Assembly: GCF_023612095.1 (NCBI RefSeq) | Contig: NZ_CP086235.1 | Location: 3,297,501-3,361,500, forward strand | Origin: Cytobacillus firmus | GTDB lineage: Bacteria > Bacillota > Bacilli > Bacillales > Cytobacillaceae | Reading direction: 5' to 3' | Length of the DNA: 64,000 nt | Shown here: positions 24,398 through 31,832 of the stretch, piece by piece | How positions within the stretch are numbered: the first letter of the stretch is position 1 | Layout of the letters: each line of letters opens with the position of its first letter | Position numbers and translations under genes: made by a program | Notes under the pieces: generated by a model | What the model was told of the DNA's origin: nothing | The model's database searches: none | What the model saw: only the letters and a program-made list of their open reading frames with translations

Positions 24398-24511
24398 CTA
24401 GTTGTAGAAGCTTGCTCCTACGATAATGAGTAAAATGAATAGGACGACGATTAAAACAAACGTATTTCCATAGCCCCCGCCATATCCGCAGCCTCCATAG
24501 CCATAGCCCAT
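24398..24511 (-). CDS. yjcZ: YjcZ-family sporulation protein
   Basis: A 37-residue protein with a Gly/Tyr-rich head ([15 protein letters not shown]) and one membrane helix ([20 protein letters not shown]), the standard YjcZ architecture. Members are abundant small sporulation proteins of unknown function. The frame is open further upstream, but the start at 24511 is supported by a purine-rich GAGGTGAGAGG site and by family length. Confidence 0.88.
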   Translation of the reverse strand: MGYGYGGCGYGGGYGNTFVLIVVLFILLIIVGASFYN

Positions 24512-24672
24512 GCCTCTCACCTCACTTAAATTTCTCCCTACACAATATGTGATAAATATGCGAGATGTATGGGCAAGCTCCCAAGAAGGGCTTGGATTAT
24601 TCATTCAGATGGAATAAATGGCCTGTATTATATAACTTAAAGGAGGATTCCTCTGTATTTACCTCATGTCCT

Positions 24673-25029
24673 TTAACCTTTCGGCTTAAAAATTAGTGCA
24701 CCGATAAAACCGAAGATAATCGCTGCTGAAATACCGGAGCTGGTTACTTCGAACATTCCGGTCAATACGCCGACAAGTCCATGCTGATCAGCTTCCTGAA
24801 GGGCTCCATGGACAAGGGAATTGCCAAAGCTGGTTATCGGGATTGTCGCGCCGGCTCCGGCAAAGTCTGCAAGTGGTTCATAGAGTCCGACACCATCCAA
24901 AACAGCTCCTATTACAACTAAAAGACTCAATGTATGGCCTGGTGTCAGTTTAAAAACATCAAACATTATTTGGCCAAATACGCAAAATAGGCCTCCAATT
25001 ACAAAAGCCCAGAAAAACATAGGCAGCAT
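24673..25029 (-). CDS. spoVAE: Stage V sporulation protein AE (SpoVAEb type)
   Basis: A 118-residue membrane protein with about four hydrophobic segments and the SpoVAEb pattern DFAGAGATIPITSFGNSLV (about residues 56-74). With SpoVAC and SpoVAD it forms part of the inner-membrane channel that moves dipicolinic acid into the forespore and out at germination. It is the last gene of the local spoVA-type unit, 13 nt after spoVAD. The symbol names the family; this is probably a second copy and not the housekeeping spoVA operon, which also contains spoVAA, AB and AF. Confidence 0.9.
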   Translation of the reverse strand: MLPMFFWAFVIGGLFCVFGQIMFDVFKLTPGHTLSLLVVIGAVLDGVGLYEPLADFAGAGATIPITSFGNSLVHGALQEADQHGLVGVLTGMFEVTSSGISAAIIFGFIGALIFKPKG

Positions 25030-25042
25030 TCAAATTCCTCCT

Positions 25043-26056
25043 CTAAGTCATTTCGATAGAAACAGCATGGGCAATACAGGGAATACTTTCACTCTGCTGG
25101 AATGTCAAAGGCGATAATAGTGCACCCGTTGCGACCACAAGGATTCTTCTATAAGCCCCTTGCTTCATTTGATTTAAAAGATGACCGTACAGTACAGTAG
25201 CCGAGCACCCTGCACCGCTCCCTCCGGATTGGACTGGCTGATCATCTTTATAAATCATTAATCCGCAATCTTTAAATTTCTCTCTCTCTATTTTCAATCC
25301 ATTATTTTTGAGCAGTTCATAAGCAGTTTCCTGGCCAATTCTTCCGAGATCCCCGGTGACAATCAAATCGTAATAGGATGGATCGAGCTGCATGTCCTTG
25401 AAGTGTGCAGTAATGGTGTCTGCTGCTGCGGGTGCCATGGCCCCACCCATATTAAAAGGGTCTGTCAGGCCCATGTCGATTACTTTGCCGATTGTGGCAG
25501 AAGTGGTAACCGGCAAATTGGGTCCAACTGCTTTTGCGGATACGAGAGCCGCACCAGCACCAGTTACTGTCCATTGGGCTGTTGGGGGCTTTTGGCCGCC
25601 GTACTCAGTCGGGTATCTAAATTGCTTTTCAACAGCGGCATTATGACTGGAGGCACCTGTCAAAACGTAATCAGCACCGCGATAATTGACAATGAAAGAC
25701 GCCAGCGCAAGTCCTTCCATTGAAGTTGAACAAGCTCCAAAAATCCCGAAATAAGGGATTTGAATTGTTCTTGCACTTAAACTTGAAGGTGTTATCTGAT
25801 TAATTAAATCCCCTGCAATATAAAACTGAACATTCTCCTTTTGTATGTTTGCCTTATTCAAGGCCGTTTGTCCCGCTTCTTCCAAAAGGATCCGGTGCGC
25901 TTTCTCATAAGAGTCTTCACCCATCCATAAATCATCATGAAGGACATCGAAATCCTCGGACAGATTGCCGTTTGCCTCAAAAGGCCCGCCGGAAACACCG
26001 GCTGCTGCAATGACTGGGCGGTTTTGAAAGACCCATGATTGTTTTCCCTTTAGCAT
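25043..26056 (-). CDS. spoVAD: Stage V sporulation protein AD
   Basis: A 337-residue protein with a thiolase/ketosynthase-like fold; SpoVAD of B. subtilis binds dipicolinic acid. FGACSTSMEGLALASF contains the thiolase-like cysteine loop, and GGSGAGCSATVLYGHLL lies near the C-terminus. It acts on the outer face of the spore inner membrane with SpoVAC and SpoVAE. The ATG at 26056 is chosen because a GGGGGG ribosome site lies 7 nt upstream and the start gives the family N-terminus MLKGKQSWVF; it overlaps the spoVAC stop by one base (TAATG). Confidence 0.93.
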   Translation of the reverse strand: MLKGKQSWVFQNRPVIAAAGVSGGPFEANGNLSEDFDVLHDDLWMGEDSYEKAHRILLEEAGQTALNKANIQKENVQFYIAGDLINQITPSSLSARTIQIPYFGIFGACSTSMEGLALASFIVNYRGADYVLTGASSHNAAVEKQFRYPTEYGGQKPPTAQWTVTGAGAALVSAKAVGPNLPVTTSATIGKVIDMGLTDPFNMGGAMAPAAADTITAHFKDMQLDPSYYDLIVTGDLGRIGQETAYELLKNNGLKIEREKFKDCGLMIYKDDQPVQSGGSGAGCSATVLYGHLLNQMKQGAYRRILVVATGALLSPLTFQQSESIPCIAHAVSIEMT

Positions 26057-26529
26057 TAAATAACCCCCCAAATAATTAATAGCGTTTTTATAAGGGCCAC
26101 TACAAAAGCCGAAAACACACCAAAAAGAATAACCGATCCAGCCAGCTTAAACATGTTCCCGCCTACACCCAGCACAAAACCTTCCGTTCGGTGCTCAATA
26201 GCAGCTGAAATCACTGCATTGCCAAAGCCTGTTACTGGAACGGCGCTGCCAGCTCCGGCGAACTGGCCTAAACGGTCATACACCCCAAAGCCTGTCAGCA
26301 GCATGGATATAAAAATCATGGTAGCAACAGTCGGATTTCCGGCTGTCTGTTCAGTAAAATTAAAAAAGTAGATATAAAAATACGTTATTGCCTGTCCGAC
26401 AGTACAGATGAGACCTCCCACCCAGAAAGCACGAATACAATTTTTCAGGACCGGGCGTTTAATTTCATGTTTTTGCTCAAGCTTCTCATATTGCTGCTGT
26501 TCCGGGGTTTTATTACTTTTTTTGCTCAT
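26056..26529 (-). CDS. spoVAC: Stage V sporulation protein AC
   Basis: A 157-residue membrane protein with about four hydrophobic segments after a charged N-terminus. The SpoVAC stretch LGQFAGAGSAVPVTGFGN (about residues 88-105) is clear. In B. subtilis SpoVAC behaves as a mechanosensitive channel for dipicolinic acid release. Translation is coupled to spoVAD by a one-base overlap. It follows the YhcN/YlaJ-type lipoprotein gene by 15 nt. Confidence 0.93.
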   Translation of the reverse strand: MSKKSNKTPEQQQYEKLEQKHEIKRPVLKNCIRAFWVGGLICTVGQAITYFYIYFFNFTEQTAGNPTVATMIFISMLLTGFGVYDRLGQFAGAGSAVPVTGFGNAVISAAIEHRTEGFVLGVGGNMFKLAGSVILFGVFSAFVVALIKTLLIIWGVI

Positions 26530-26544
26530 GATGCCCGCTCCCTC

Positions 26545-27018
26545 CTATGTCATTTCATTTTTAAGTTTAATGATATTATCGAGCTTCTTTTTAGCCTCTT
26601 TGTCTGTAAAATCGGGATCCTTCATTTTTTCCTGAAGTTCTACTGCCTCGATAAAGATTTTATAATCGCTTGAAACAATGAAGTTCTCATCCGGGTATTT
26701 CTCCTCAAGCATTTTTGTCATGTTTTTTTCGATTTTCTTCATGTGAAAACGCTGCAGGTGCTTCACTTTATAAGCAACTAGTGTATCACCATTGCTCTTG
26801 ACCACTGCAACATCATAAAGTTCTTTCATTTTTTCAACGTCATGCTCAATGTTTTGGACTAAATCCAAATTTTTCTTTGTATTCTTATCAATTAATACTG
26901 CAGGTGGGTGGGTCGTTTTGAGGAGCGCAAGGTCGCTGTCCGTCACTTTACCATCACCGCTGCATCCAGATAATAAGATTAGGGAAATAGCATTCATTAT
27001 TAGGAGTCTCTTCTTCAT
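26545..27018 (-). CDS. YhcN/YlaJ-type sporulation lipoprotein
   Basis: A 157-residue lipoprotein. The signal peptide ends in LLSGC (Cys19), and the mature part is helical and highly charged, with AVVKSNGDTLVAYKVKHLQRF as the core strand region, as in YhcN/YlaJ proteins. YhcN is a spore inner-membrane lipoprotein. A gene of this family precedes spoVAC in the spoVA2 and spoVA2mob operons, the same order as here. It is first in this unit and ends 15 nt before spoVAC. Confidence 0.8.
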   Translation of the reverse strand: MKKRLLIMNAISLILLSGCSGDGKVTDSDLALLKTTHPPAVLIDKNTKKNLDLVQNIEHDVEKMKELYDVAVVKSNGDTLVAYKVKHLQRFHMKKIEKNMTKMLEEKYPDENFIVSSDYKIFIEAVELQEKMKDPDFTDKEAKKKLDNIIKLKNEMT

Positions 27019-27119
27019 ATTAGTCCCTTCCTATGTAAAATCTTTAATTATATTGTCCTCAAAATGTTTTGGATTTATGAACATTAATATCCAGCCTATT
27101 TTTACCAGAAAAAAAACCA

Positions 27120-27142
27120 AAAAAAATAGCCGGAAAACCGGC
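27120..27142 (-). terminator. Terminator after the 31-residue ORF
   Basis: GCCGG and CCGGC pair around a 4-nt loop, followed on the minus strand by TATTTTTTTT. Confidence 0.7.
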
Positions 27143-27155
27143 TTCAAATTTTTTA

Positions 27156-27251
27156 TTATTTTTTTCCACAGCCGCAGCCCTTTTTCTTTTTCTTTTTCTT
27201 TTTGACCGGCTGAGGTTTTTCCGTTGGCTGATCTTTATCCTTGTTAATCAT
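27156..27251 (-). CDS. 31-residue Lys/Gly/Cys-rich mini-protein, likely sporulation
   Basis: A short ORF (MINKDKDQPTEKPQPV at the start, then eight lysines and GCGCGKK). GGAGG lies 9 nt before its ATG and a clean terminator follows, so it looks like a real single-gene unit. The polylysine block with a Cys-Gly tail resembles small spore-coat or spore-matrix proteins that crosslink, but I recognise no family. It lies between yjcA and the spoVA unit on the same strand. Confidence 0.6.
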   Translation of the reverse strand: MINKDKDQPTEKPQPVKKKKKKKKGCGCGKK

Positions 27252-27354
27252 CGATGAGGCCCTCCATTAACAATAATTTTCCTCTGAATAATTTATGCTG
27301 AGCCTCAGGAGCTTGCGTAAAACAAACGCCTAAAGAATATACAAATAGATTATG

Positions 27355-27708
27355 CTAATCAATGAATTTTTGCACAAGAGTTTCTAAGATAGCCGCCAGT
27401 CCCGCAACTGCTAAAATAAGCAGCACCGGGGCTGCAAAAGACGCATACAAGTAATAAGAAGCATATAAAAATATGGCACTCCACACACCAGTACACCAAT
27501 AACAGCTTAAAAGCTCCCCAAAAAAGGTCCGAACTCTTCCTGCTCTTACTACCCAATAAACTTCTATTTCACCATTTTCATCTTTTTCTTCCACTTCTTC
27601 CAAAAAAGGCCTGCGCAAAAATTCGGTAATTTTATCAAATACAATCAGTCTGGTAAGCCTGAAGGCTGCAAGAGCCAAAATAAGCAACTCCATAGGTGTT
27701 ATGTCCAT
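27355..27708 (-). CDS. yjcA: DUF1360 sporulation membrane protein (YjcA)
   Basis: A 117-residue protein with a hydrophobic N-terminal helix, the DUF1360 motif ALAAFRLTRLIVFDKI (about residues 12-27), and a second conserved block ELLSCYWCTGVWSA (about 64-77) followed by two membrane helices. B. subtilis YjcA is a sporulation protein under mother-cell control, and a homologue in the B. cereus group lies by exosporium genes. The gene is divergent from cotZ, as expected for this locus. Molecular function is unknown. Confidence 0.88.
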   Translation of the reverse strand: MDITPMELLILALAAFRLTRLIVFDKITEFLRRPFLEEVEEKDENGEIEVYWVVRAGRVRTFFGELLSCYWCTGVWSAIFLYASYYLYASFAAPVLLILAVAGLAAILETLVQKFID

Positions 27709-27838
27709 TTTTTCACCTCAATTATAAAAAAATAGCCTATTTTTTGAAAAAACAAGGCGTTTGTCCGTAACCCATAGGGCACTTCGGCAATATGTTAGTA
27801 GTGTAGACCACAAGAAACAAACAAGGAGGAAAACAAAA

Positions 27839-28342
27839 ATGGGTTGTGGAAAAAAAGACGACTTTAAAGGCAAAAGCTGTGTATGTGAAGTACTTCGTGC
27901 TATAAAAGATATTCAAGATAATGCAGATGATGCGTGCGAATGCCCTTCAAACTGTTTCCTGGAGCCGCTTGGAGCAATTTCACCTTCACACAGAAAGCGC
28001 CATAAGCGCCCGGATACACGCGTATTCACACTAAAAACAGCAGATGGGTCACCATTCCATGCATTCTTTACAGGAAATGACTGTGCTTGTGTATCGATCT
28101 TCTTCAGAGTAGAAGAAGTATTTGATAACTGCTGTGCAGTGCTTCGTGTTCTAGAGCCAGTAGACAGAAAATCTGGCCCGGACAAAACAGTAAACCTTGT
28201 TGATGACTGCTGCATCGACTTGAAAAAGGTTTGCGAAGTTGACTACTTCCGCAGTACAAATGACTGCGTAACAGTTGACTTAACATGCTTCTGCGCTGTT
28301 CAATGTATTGCAGATGTTGACCTGGATATTTGTGAAGACTAA
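27839..28342 (+). CDS. cotZ: Spore coat protein CotZ/CotY family
   Basis: A 167-residue cysteine-rich coat protein. It opens with MGCGKKDD and contains about twenty cysteines, many in pairs (CVCEVL, CECPSNC, CACVSIFF, CCAVL, CCIDL, CFCAVQC), as in CotY, CotZ and ExsY, which self-assemble into a disulfide-linked two-dimensional outer spore layer. The ATG at 27839 has GGAGG 8 nt upstream; the longer frame beginning at 27761 does not. A sigma-K-like pair (ACC, 16 bp, AATATGTTA) lies about 45 bp upstream but is only suggestive. Confidence 0.93.
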   Translation: MGCGKKDDFKGKSCVCEVLRAIKDIQDNADDACECPSNCFLEPLGAISPSHRKRHKRPDTRVFTLKTADGSPFHAFFTGNDCACVSIFFRVEEVFDNCCAVLRVLEPVDRKSGPDKTVNLVDDCCIDLKKVCEVDYFRSTNDCVTVDLTCFCAVQCIADVDLDICED

Positions 28343-28351
28343 TTAAAAGAG

Positions 28352-28380
28352 GCCAGCCGAACATTCGGCTGGCTATTTTT
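28352..28380 (+). terminator. Terminator of cotZ
   Basis: GCCAGCCGA and TCGGCTGGC form a perfect 9-bp stem with a 4-nt loop, then a T run. Confidence 0.88.
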
Positions 28381-28401
28381 TGCCGGCCTGCTGATTTCAT
28401 G

Positions 28402-28614
28402 TTACCTTCTTAAGCCAATCATTTTGACTGCATTTAAAGTTTGTAGATTTAATTTCTCAATTCGTTCATCAAATAACTTTACCTCAATCCATTCTTCATG
28501 TTTTGAAACCAAAAACCCCCTTAAGTCCTTTTCCCCTGTTTCAAAAATGCATGGTATGGGCGGAAGCTGTTTTGGAAAATCAATTAAGTAATCCAGGCGT
28601 TCAAGTGTGTCCAT
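28402..28614 (-). CDS. Small conserved-type hypothetical protein next to cotO
   Basis: A 70-residue soluble protein (DTLERLDYLIDFPKQLPP at the start) with an Sm-like run of strands: DLRGFLVSKHEEWIEVKLF. It follows cotO by 14 nt on the same strand and is convergent with cotZ, so it is probably part of the spore-coat unit. I do not recognise a named family. The ribosome site (AAGGA) is weak and close, suggesting coupling to cotO translation. Confidence 0.62.
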   Translation of the reverse strand: MDTLERLDYLIDFPKQLPPIPCIFETGEKDLRGFLVSKHEEWIEVKLFDERIEKLNLQTLNAVKMIGLRR

Positions 28615-28628
28615 TTCCTTAAAACTTT

Positions 28629-28937
28629 TTACACGATTAAAAGATGGTTTTCTTTTTTCAGTCGTAAATGCAAATGATACACCTTTTTCTCTTCTCTCCC
28701 GGATTCAAACTCTTCAATGACTTCCTGCACTTCCATTTGCCCTGCAGTATTTTCGATTTTTTCTTCCGGAACTTTTTGTACCTCTTTAGGGACTGCTAAA
28801 TCAAGCACGTTTTCATTTTGTTTTCGTTCCTGTTCTGCTTTTCTGCTGGAATAGATTGTTTGCATCCTGTTTTCAGGAATTTGAAAATTCGGCTGCTGTA
28901 TATAGAATAAAGGTTCTTTTTCTCTTTTCTCAGTCAC
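28629..28937 (-). CDS. cotO: Spore coat protein CotO
   Basis: A 102-residue hydrophilic protein. EKEPLFYIQQPNF near the N-terminus and the basic C-terminal VYHLHLRLKKENH match CotO, a late coat morphogenesis protein that with CotH guides outer-coat assembly. The GTG at 28937 is chosen because GGAGG lies 8 nt upstream; the longer frame adds an unrelated hydrophobic N-terminus. It lies between fabI and cotZ, as in other Bacillus. Confidence 0.82.
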   Translation of the reverse strand: MTEKREKEPLFYIQQPNFQIPENRMQTIYSSRKAEQERKQNENVLDLAVPKEVQKVPEEKIENTAGQMEVQEVIEEFESGREEKKVYHLHLRLKKENHLLIV

Positions 28938-29012
28938 TATGCCCACCTCCGCAATCGATATGGTTCGTCGTATTATATGTATGCAGAAAATGGGCTTTCG
29001 TTTCTGAGGAAA

Positions 29013-29042
29013 TAAAAAAAGCCCGCTCACATTGGAGCGGAC
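29013..29042 (-). terminator. Terminator of fabI
   Basis: GTCCGCTC and GAGCGGGC pair around a 6-nt loop on the minus strand, followed by TTTTTTT. Confidence 0.85.
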
Positions 29043-29050
29043 AAATTCTA

Positions 29051-29821
29051 TTAAAGGATATGATAACCGGAATCAACGTGAATATTTTCACCTGTTATTC
29101 CTCTGGACAGGCTGCTGAATAAGAATAGAGCTGTATCTCCAACTTCTTCAGGAGTTGTGGTTTTACGGAGCGGAGCTTTTTCTTCAATTTCTTTAAGAAT
29201 CGCATTAAATTCGCTTATTCCTTTGGCAGAAAGAGTCCTGATAGGGCCGGCTGAAATGGAATTAACCCGAATCCCATCCTTTCCAAGGTCATTAGCCAAA
29301 TATTTGACACTTGCATCAAGGGAAGCTTTTGCTACACCCATAACATTATAATTCTTCACAACCTTTTCACCGCCAAGGTATGTGAGAGTCACAATGCTTC
29401 CGCCTTCTGTCATTAATCCCCTGGCTTCCTTTGCAACGGCAGTCAAGGAATAAGAGCTAATATTATGAGCCAGCAGGAATCCGTCTCTTGTTGTGTTCAG
29501 GTATTCTCCCTGAAGTTCTTCCTTATGTGCAAAGGCGATGCAATGGGCAATCCCATGAATTACACCAGCTTCTTCCTTAATTGTGCTGAAACATTTAGCG
29601 ATGTCATCATCACTTGTTACATCACATGGAAGCACTAAAGAATGTGCATCCTCCAATGATTCAGCCAATTCACGAACACTTTTCTCCAGTCTTTCTCCCG
29701 CATATGTAAAAATTAAACGGGCACCGGCATCATGAAGGGATTTGGCTATTCCCCACGCAATACTTCTTTTATTAGCTACACCCATTACGACGAATGTTTT
29801 TCCATTTAAAGAAAGAGTCAT
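29051..29821 (-). CDS. fabI: Enoyl-[acyl-carrier-protein] reductase (NADH)
   Basis: A 256-residue short-chain dehydrogenase of FabI type. It reduces trans-2-enoyl-ACP in the last step of each fatty-acid elongation cycle. Visible are the FabI-type nucleotide motif GVANKRSIAWGIAK, SGGSIVTLTYLGGEK-like strand (EGGSIVTLTYLGG) and the active-site NYNVMGVAKASL with Tyr and Lys. The ATG at 29821 has AGGAGG 8 nt upstream; an earlier in-frame codon does not. A perfect FapR-type palindrome lies 33 bp before it, so malonyl-CoA-controlled FapR regulation is expected. Confidence 0.95.
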   Translation of the reverse strand: MTLSLNGKTFVVMGVANKRSIAWGIAKSLHDAGARLIFTYAGERLEKSVRELAESLEDAHSLVLPCDVTSDDDIAKCFSTIKEEAGVIHGIAHCIAFAHKEELQGEYLNTTRDGFLLAHNISSYSLTAVAKEARGLMTEGGSIVTLTYLGGEKVVKNYNVMGVAKASLDASVKYLANDLGKDGIRVNSISAGPIRTLSAKGISEFNAILKEIEEKAPLRKTTTPEEVGDTALFLFSSLSRGITGENIHVDSGYHIL

Positions 29822-29853
29822 TATTAAATCCTCCTGAGTTATTATCACATGTT

Positions 29854-29872
29854 ATTAGTACCTAGTACTAAT
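29854..29872. promoter_or_regulatory. FapR operator upstream of fabI
   Basis: ATTAGTACCTAGTACTAAT is a perfect palindrome that fits the Bacillus FapR operator core TTAGTAC-N3-GTACTAA. Its place before a fatty-acid synthesis gene supports the call. Confidence 0.85.
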
Positions 29873-29899
29873 TGTACATCAATTCTGCGCAAAAGAAAA

Positions 29900-29940
29900 G
29901 CCGAAAAAAATCCTGTTGTCATTGAAGGATTTTTTTCGGC
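29900..29940. terminator. Terminator downstream of yjbQ
   Basis: GCCGAAAAAAATCC pairs with GGATTTTTTTCGGC around a 13-nt loop. The T-rich arm lets it act on either strand. Confidence 0.75.
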
Positions 29941-29960
29941 AGGATAAAGTCAATCAGATC

Positions 29961-31820
29961 CTAACACCATTCACAAAATTCAAGTTCCCGTTTTAATTCA
30001 TCAACATATTCCTTAGATCCAGTAACAATCAAGCGGTCATTGACATGAAGTTCAGTATCTCCGTGAGGAACAATGGAATCCTTTCCTCTAAATATCCGAA
30101 CGAAAATTACATCCCCTGTAAACGGGAATCTCCGAAGCATCATGCCTTCAAACTGCTCATTCTTTAATCGGATTTCATATAGAGCCGTTTCCTGGTTCGT
30201 TAATATGTTCACCACGCTTGGTGACTCGATTAATGCACGAAGCAGCGCCTTAGAGGAAAGAATAGTTGAAAACAATTCAATGTCATGCTCCCGAAGCGTT
30301 TCTTCCATATCAGGGCTTTCCATCCGGCAAATGACCCGGTCCACTCCCTTATCTTTAAAAGCAATGGATAATGTAGCATTTGTCTCTTCATCCCCTGTGG
30401 AGATTACAACAATATCCGACTCAAAAGCCTCTGTGCCTTCGAAATTCTCAATATCAAAATCATCTACTTCAATGATATCGAACAACGAGTCCGCTATCTG
30501 TTTTTCCGCCTTTTCCTGCTTCTTATGATATAAAGCCGGCTCGTAAAGGGATGACTTAAGCTCATTATAGATCGGCATAGTCATTTGGTTTGCACCAATA
30601 AAGGATACTTTAAGCTTCTTCTCCTCAGCAGCTTCCTGAGGAAATAGCTTTTTAAAGACAACAGGTGTAAATATACTTGTTATGACAGCAACTAAAATTA
30701 ATGTGCCGCTCATTTCGGCAGTTATAACCCCCATTCTTTCGCCTATTGTTGCTGCAGCAATAACAAGGGAAAGAGTTGAGGTCAATAAGAAACCTGAGGC
30801 GATAACCGTCTTAATGTCATACCATCTTTTCAAGATATAAATCGGTATAAGCTTTGACAGCAGCAGAGCAATCAGCAGCAATGGTATAAGCATAAGCATC
30901 TTCGGATCTCCGAACAAAGTCCATACGTCCAGCCCTACCCCAACCATTACAAAGAAAATCGGTATAAGGAATCCGTATCCAAAAGAATCCAGCTTATGGA
31001 TCATTTCCTGATTTGGCGCCAGGAGCGATACAAGAACCCCGGCAAGGAATGCACCCAGTATATTCTCTGCCCCGACTGTTTCTGATAATGCCACAAGGAA
31101 AATAATTAGTGCAAATACTGCTCGTGTTCCAATCTGAACGGTCCCTGTCGACATCGCCTCAAGAAAATTAAGGTTCTTAAACCTTCTGCCGAGGAAATAC
31201 AGCAATACGCCTACCCCAAATAAGATGAGAAGGAGCCATGTATTTCCTCCGCCTTTATCATTTAGTGATACAAATACAGCCAGTAAAATCATTGTTGCCA
31301 AATCTGCAATAACTGCGATTAAAAGAATAATTTGGCCAATGCCTGTTTTCATCAAGTGTGCTTCCTTAAGAGTCGGAACTACAACTCCCAAAGAGATGGT
31401 GGAAATAATTAAAGTCATTAAAAAAGCATTATCAATGAATCCTGCCCAGACAAATAAATAGGATAGTCCTAATGAAACAAAGAATATCCCTATAAAAACA
31501 ATTGAAGACACTGCAAATGAATTTGGCTCGAGTTTTCCGCTCGGCAGCTTTTCTCTCTTCTTTGAAGAAGAAAAAGCTGTAAAGTCAATCTCAAGTCCGC
31601 TCAGGAACATTAAAAATATAAATCCAAGTGTGGAAAGAGTTTCAAGCCACATATCCTCATGGACGATATTAAAGCCGCTCTTACCGATAATTAAACCAAT
31701 AAGAATCTCAGCCACCACTACCGGAATAAAATTAATTTTCAGCCGGTGCAGTAATATCGGCGTAAGAAAAGCAGCTATAATAACAATGACAAGCGATGCA
31801 ACCGATGCCCCATGTTCCAT
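29961..31820 (-). CDS. yjbQ: CPA2 cation:proton antiporter with TrkA-N/TrkA-C domains (YjbQ)
   Basis: A 619-residue protein. About twelve membrane segments (residues 5-390) form a KefB-type exchanger domain, including LSGLEIDF and GAENILGAFLAGVLVS. A TrkA-N (RCK) domain (about 402-520) starts at KLKVSFIGANQMTMPIYNEL, and a TrkA-C domain (about 535-619) ends in NDRLIVTGSKEYVDEL. The RCK glycine motif is GAN and not GxGxxG, so nucleotide binding may be altered. It should exchange K+ or Na+ for protons. Start is 12 nt after mgtE, giving a two-gene unit. Confidence 0.9.
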   Translation of the reverse strand: MEHGASVASLVIVIIAAFLTPILLHRLKINFIPVVVAEILIGLIIGKSGFNIVHEDMWLETLSTLGFIFLMFLSGLEIDFTAFSSSKKREKLPSGKLEPNSFAVSSIVFIGIFFVSLGLSYLFVWAGFIDNAFLMTLIISTISLGVVVPTLKEAHLMKTGIGQIILLIAVIADLATMILLAVFVSLNDKGGGNTWLLLILFGVGVLLYFLGRRFKNLNFLEAMSTGTVQIGTRAVFALIIFLVALSETVGAENILGAFLAGVLVSLLAPNQEMIHKLDSFGYGFLIPIFFVMVGVGLDVWTLFGDPKMLMLIPLLLIALLLSKLIPIYILKRWYDIKTVIASGFLLTSTLSLVIAAATIGERMGVITAEMSGTLILVAVITSIFTPVVFKKLFPQEAAEEKKLKVSFIGANQMTMPIYNELKSSLYEPALYHKKQEKAEKQIADSLFDIIEVDDFDIENFEGTEAFESDIVVISTGDEETNATLSIAFKDKGVDRVICRMESPDMEETLREHDIELFSTILSSKALLRALIESPSVVNILTNQETALYEIRLKNEQFEGMMLRRFPFTGDVIFVRIFRGKDSIVPHGDTELHVNDRLIVTGSKEYVDELKRELEFCEWC

Positions 31821-31832
31821 AAAATAACCCCC

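Noticed and set aside
24398..27251. Transposon-borne spoVA2mob
   Set aside because: No transposase, resolvase or terminal repeats are seen, DUF1657 genes are absent, and codon use does not stand out by eye.
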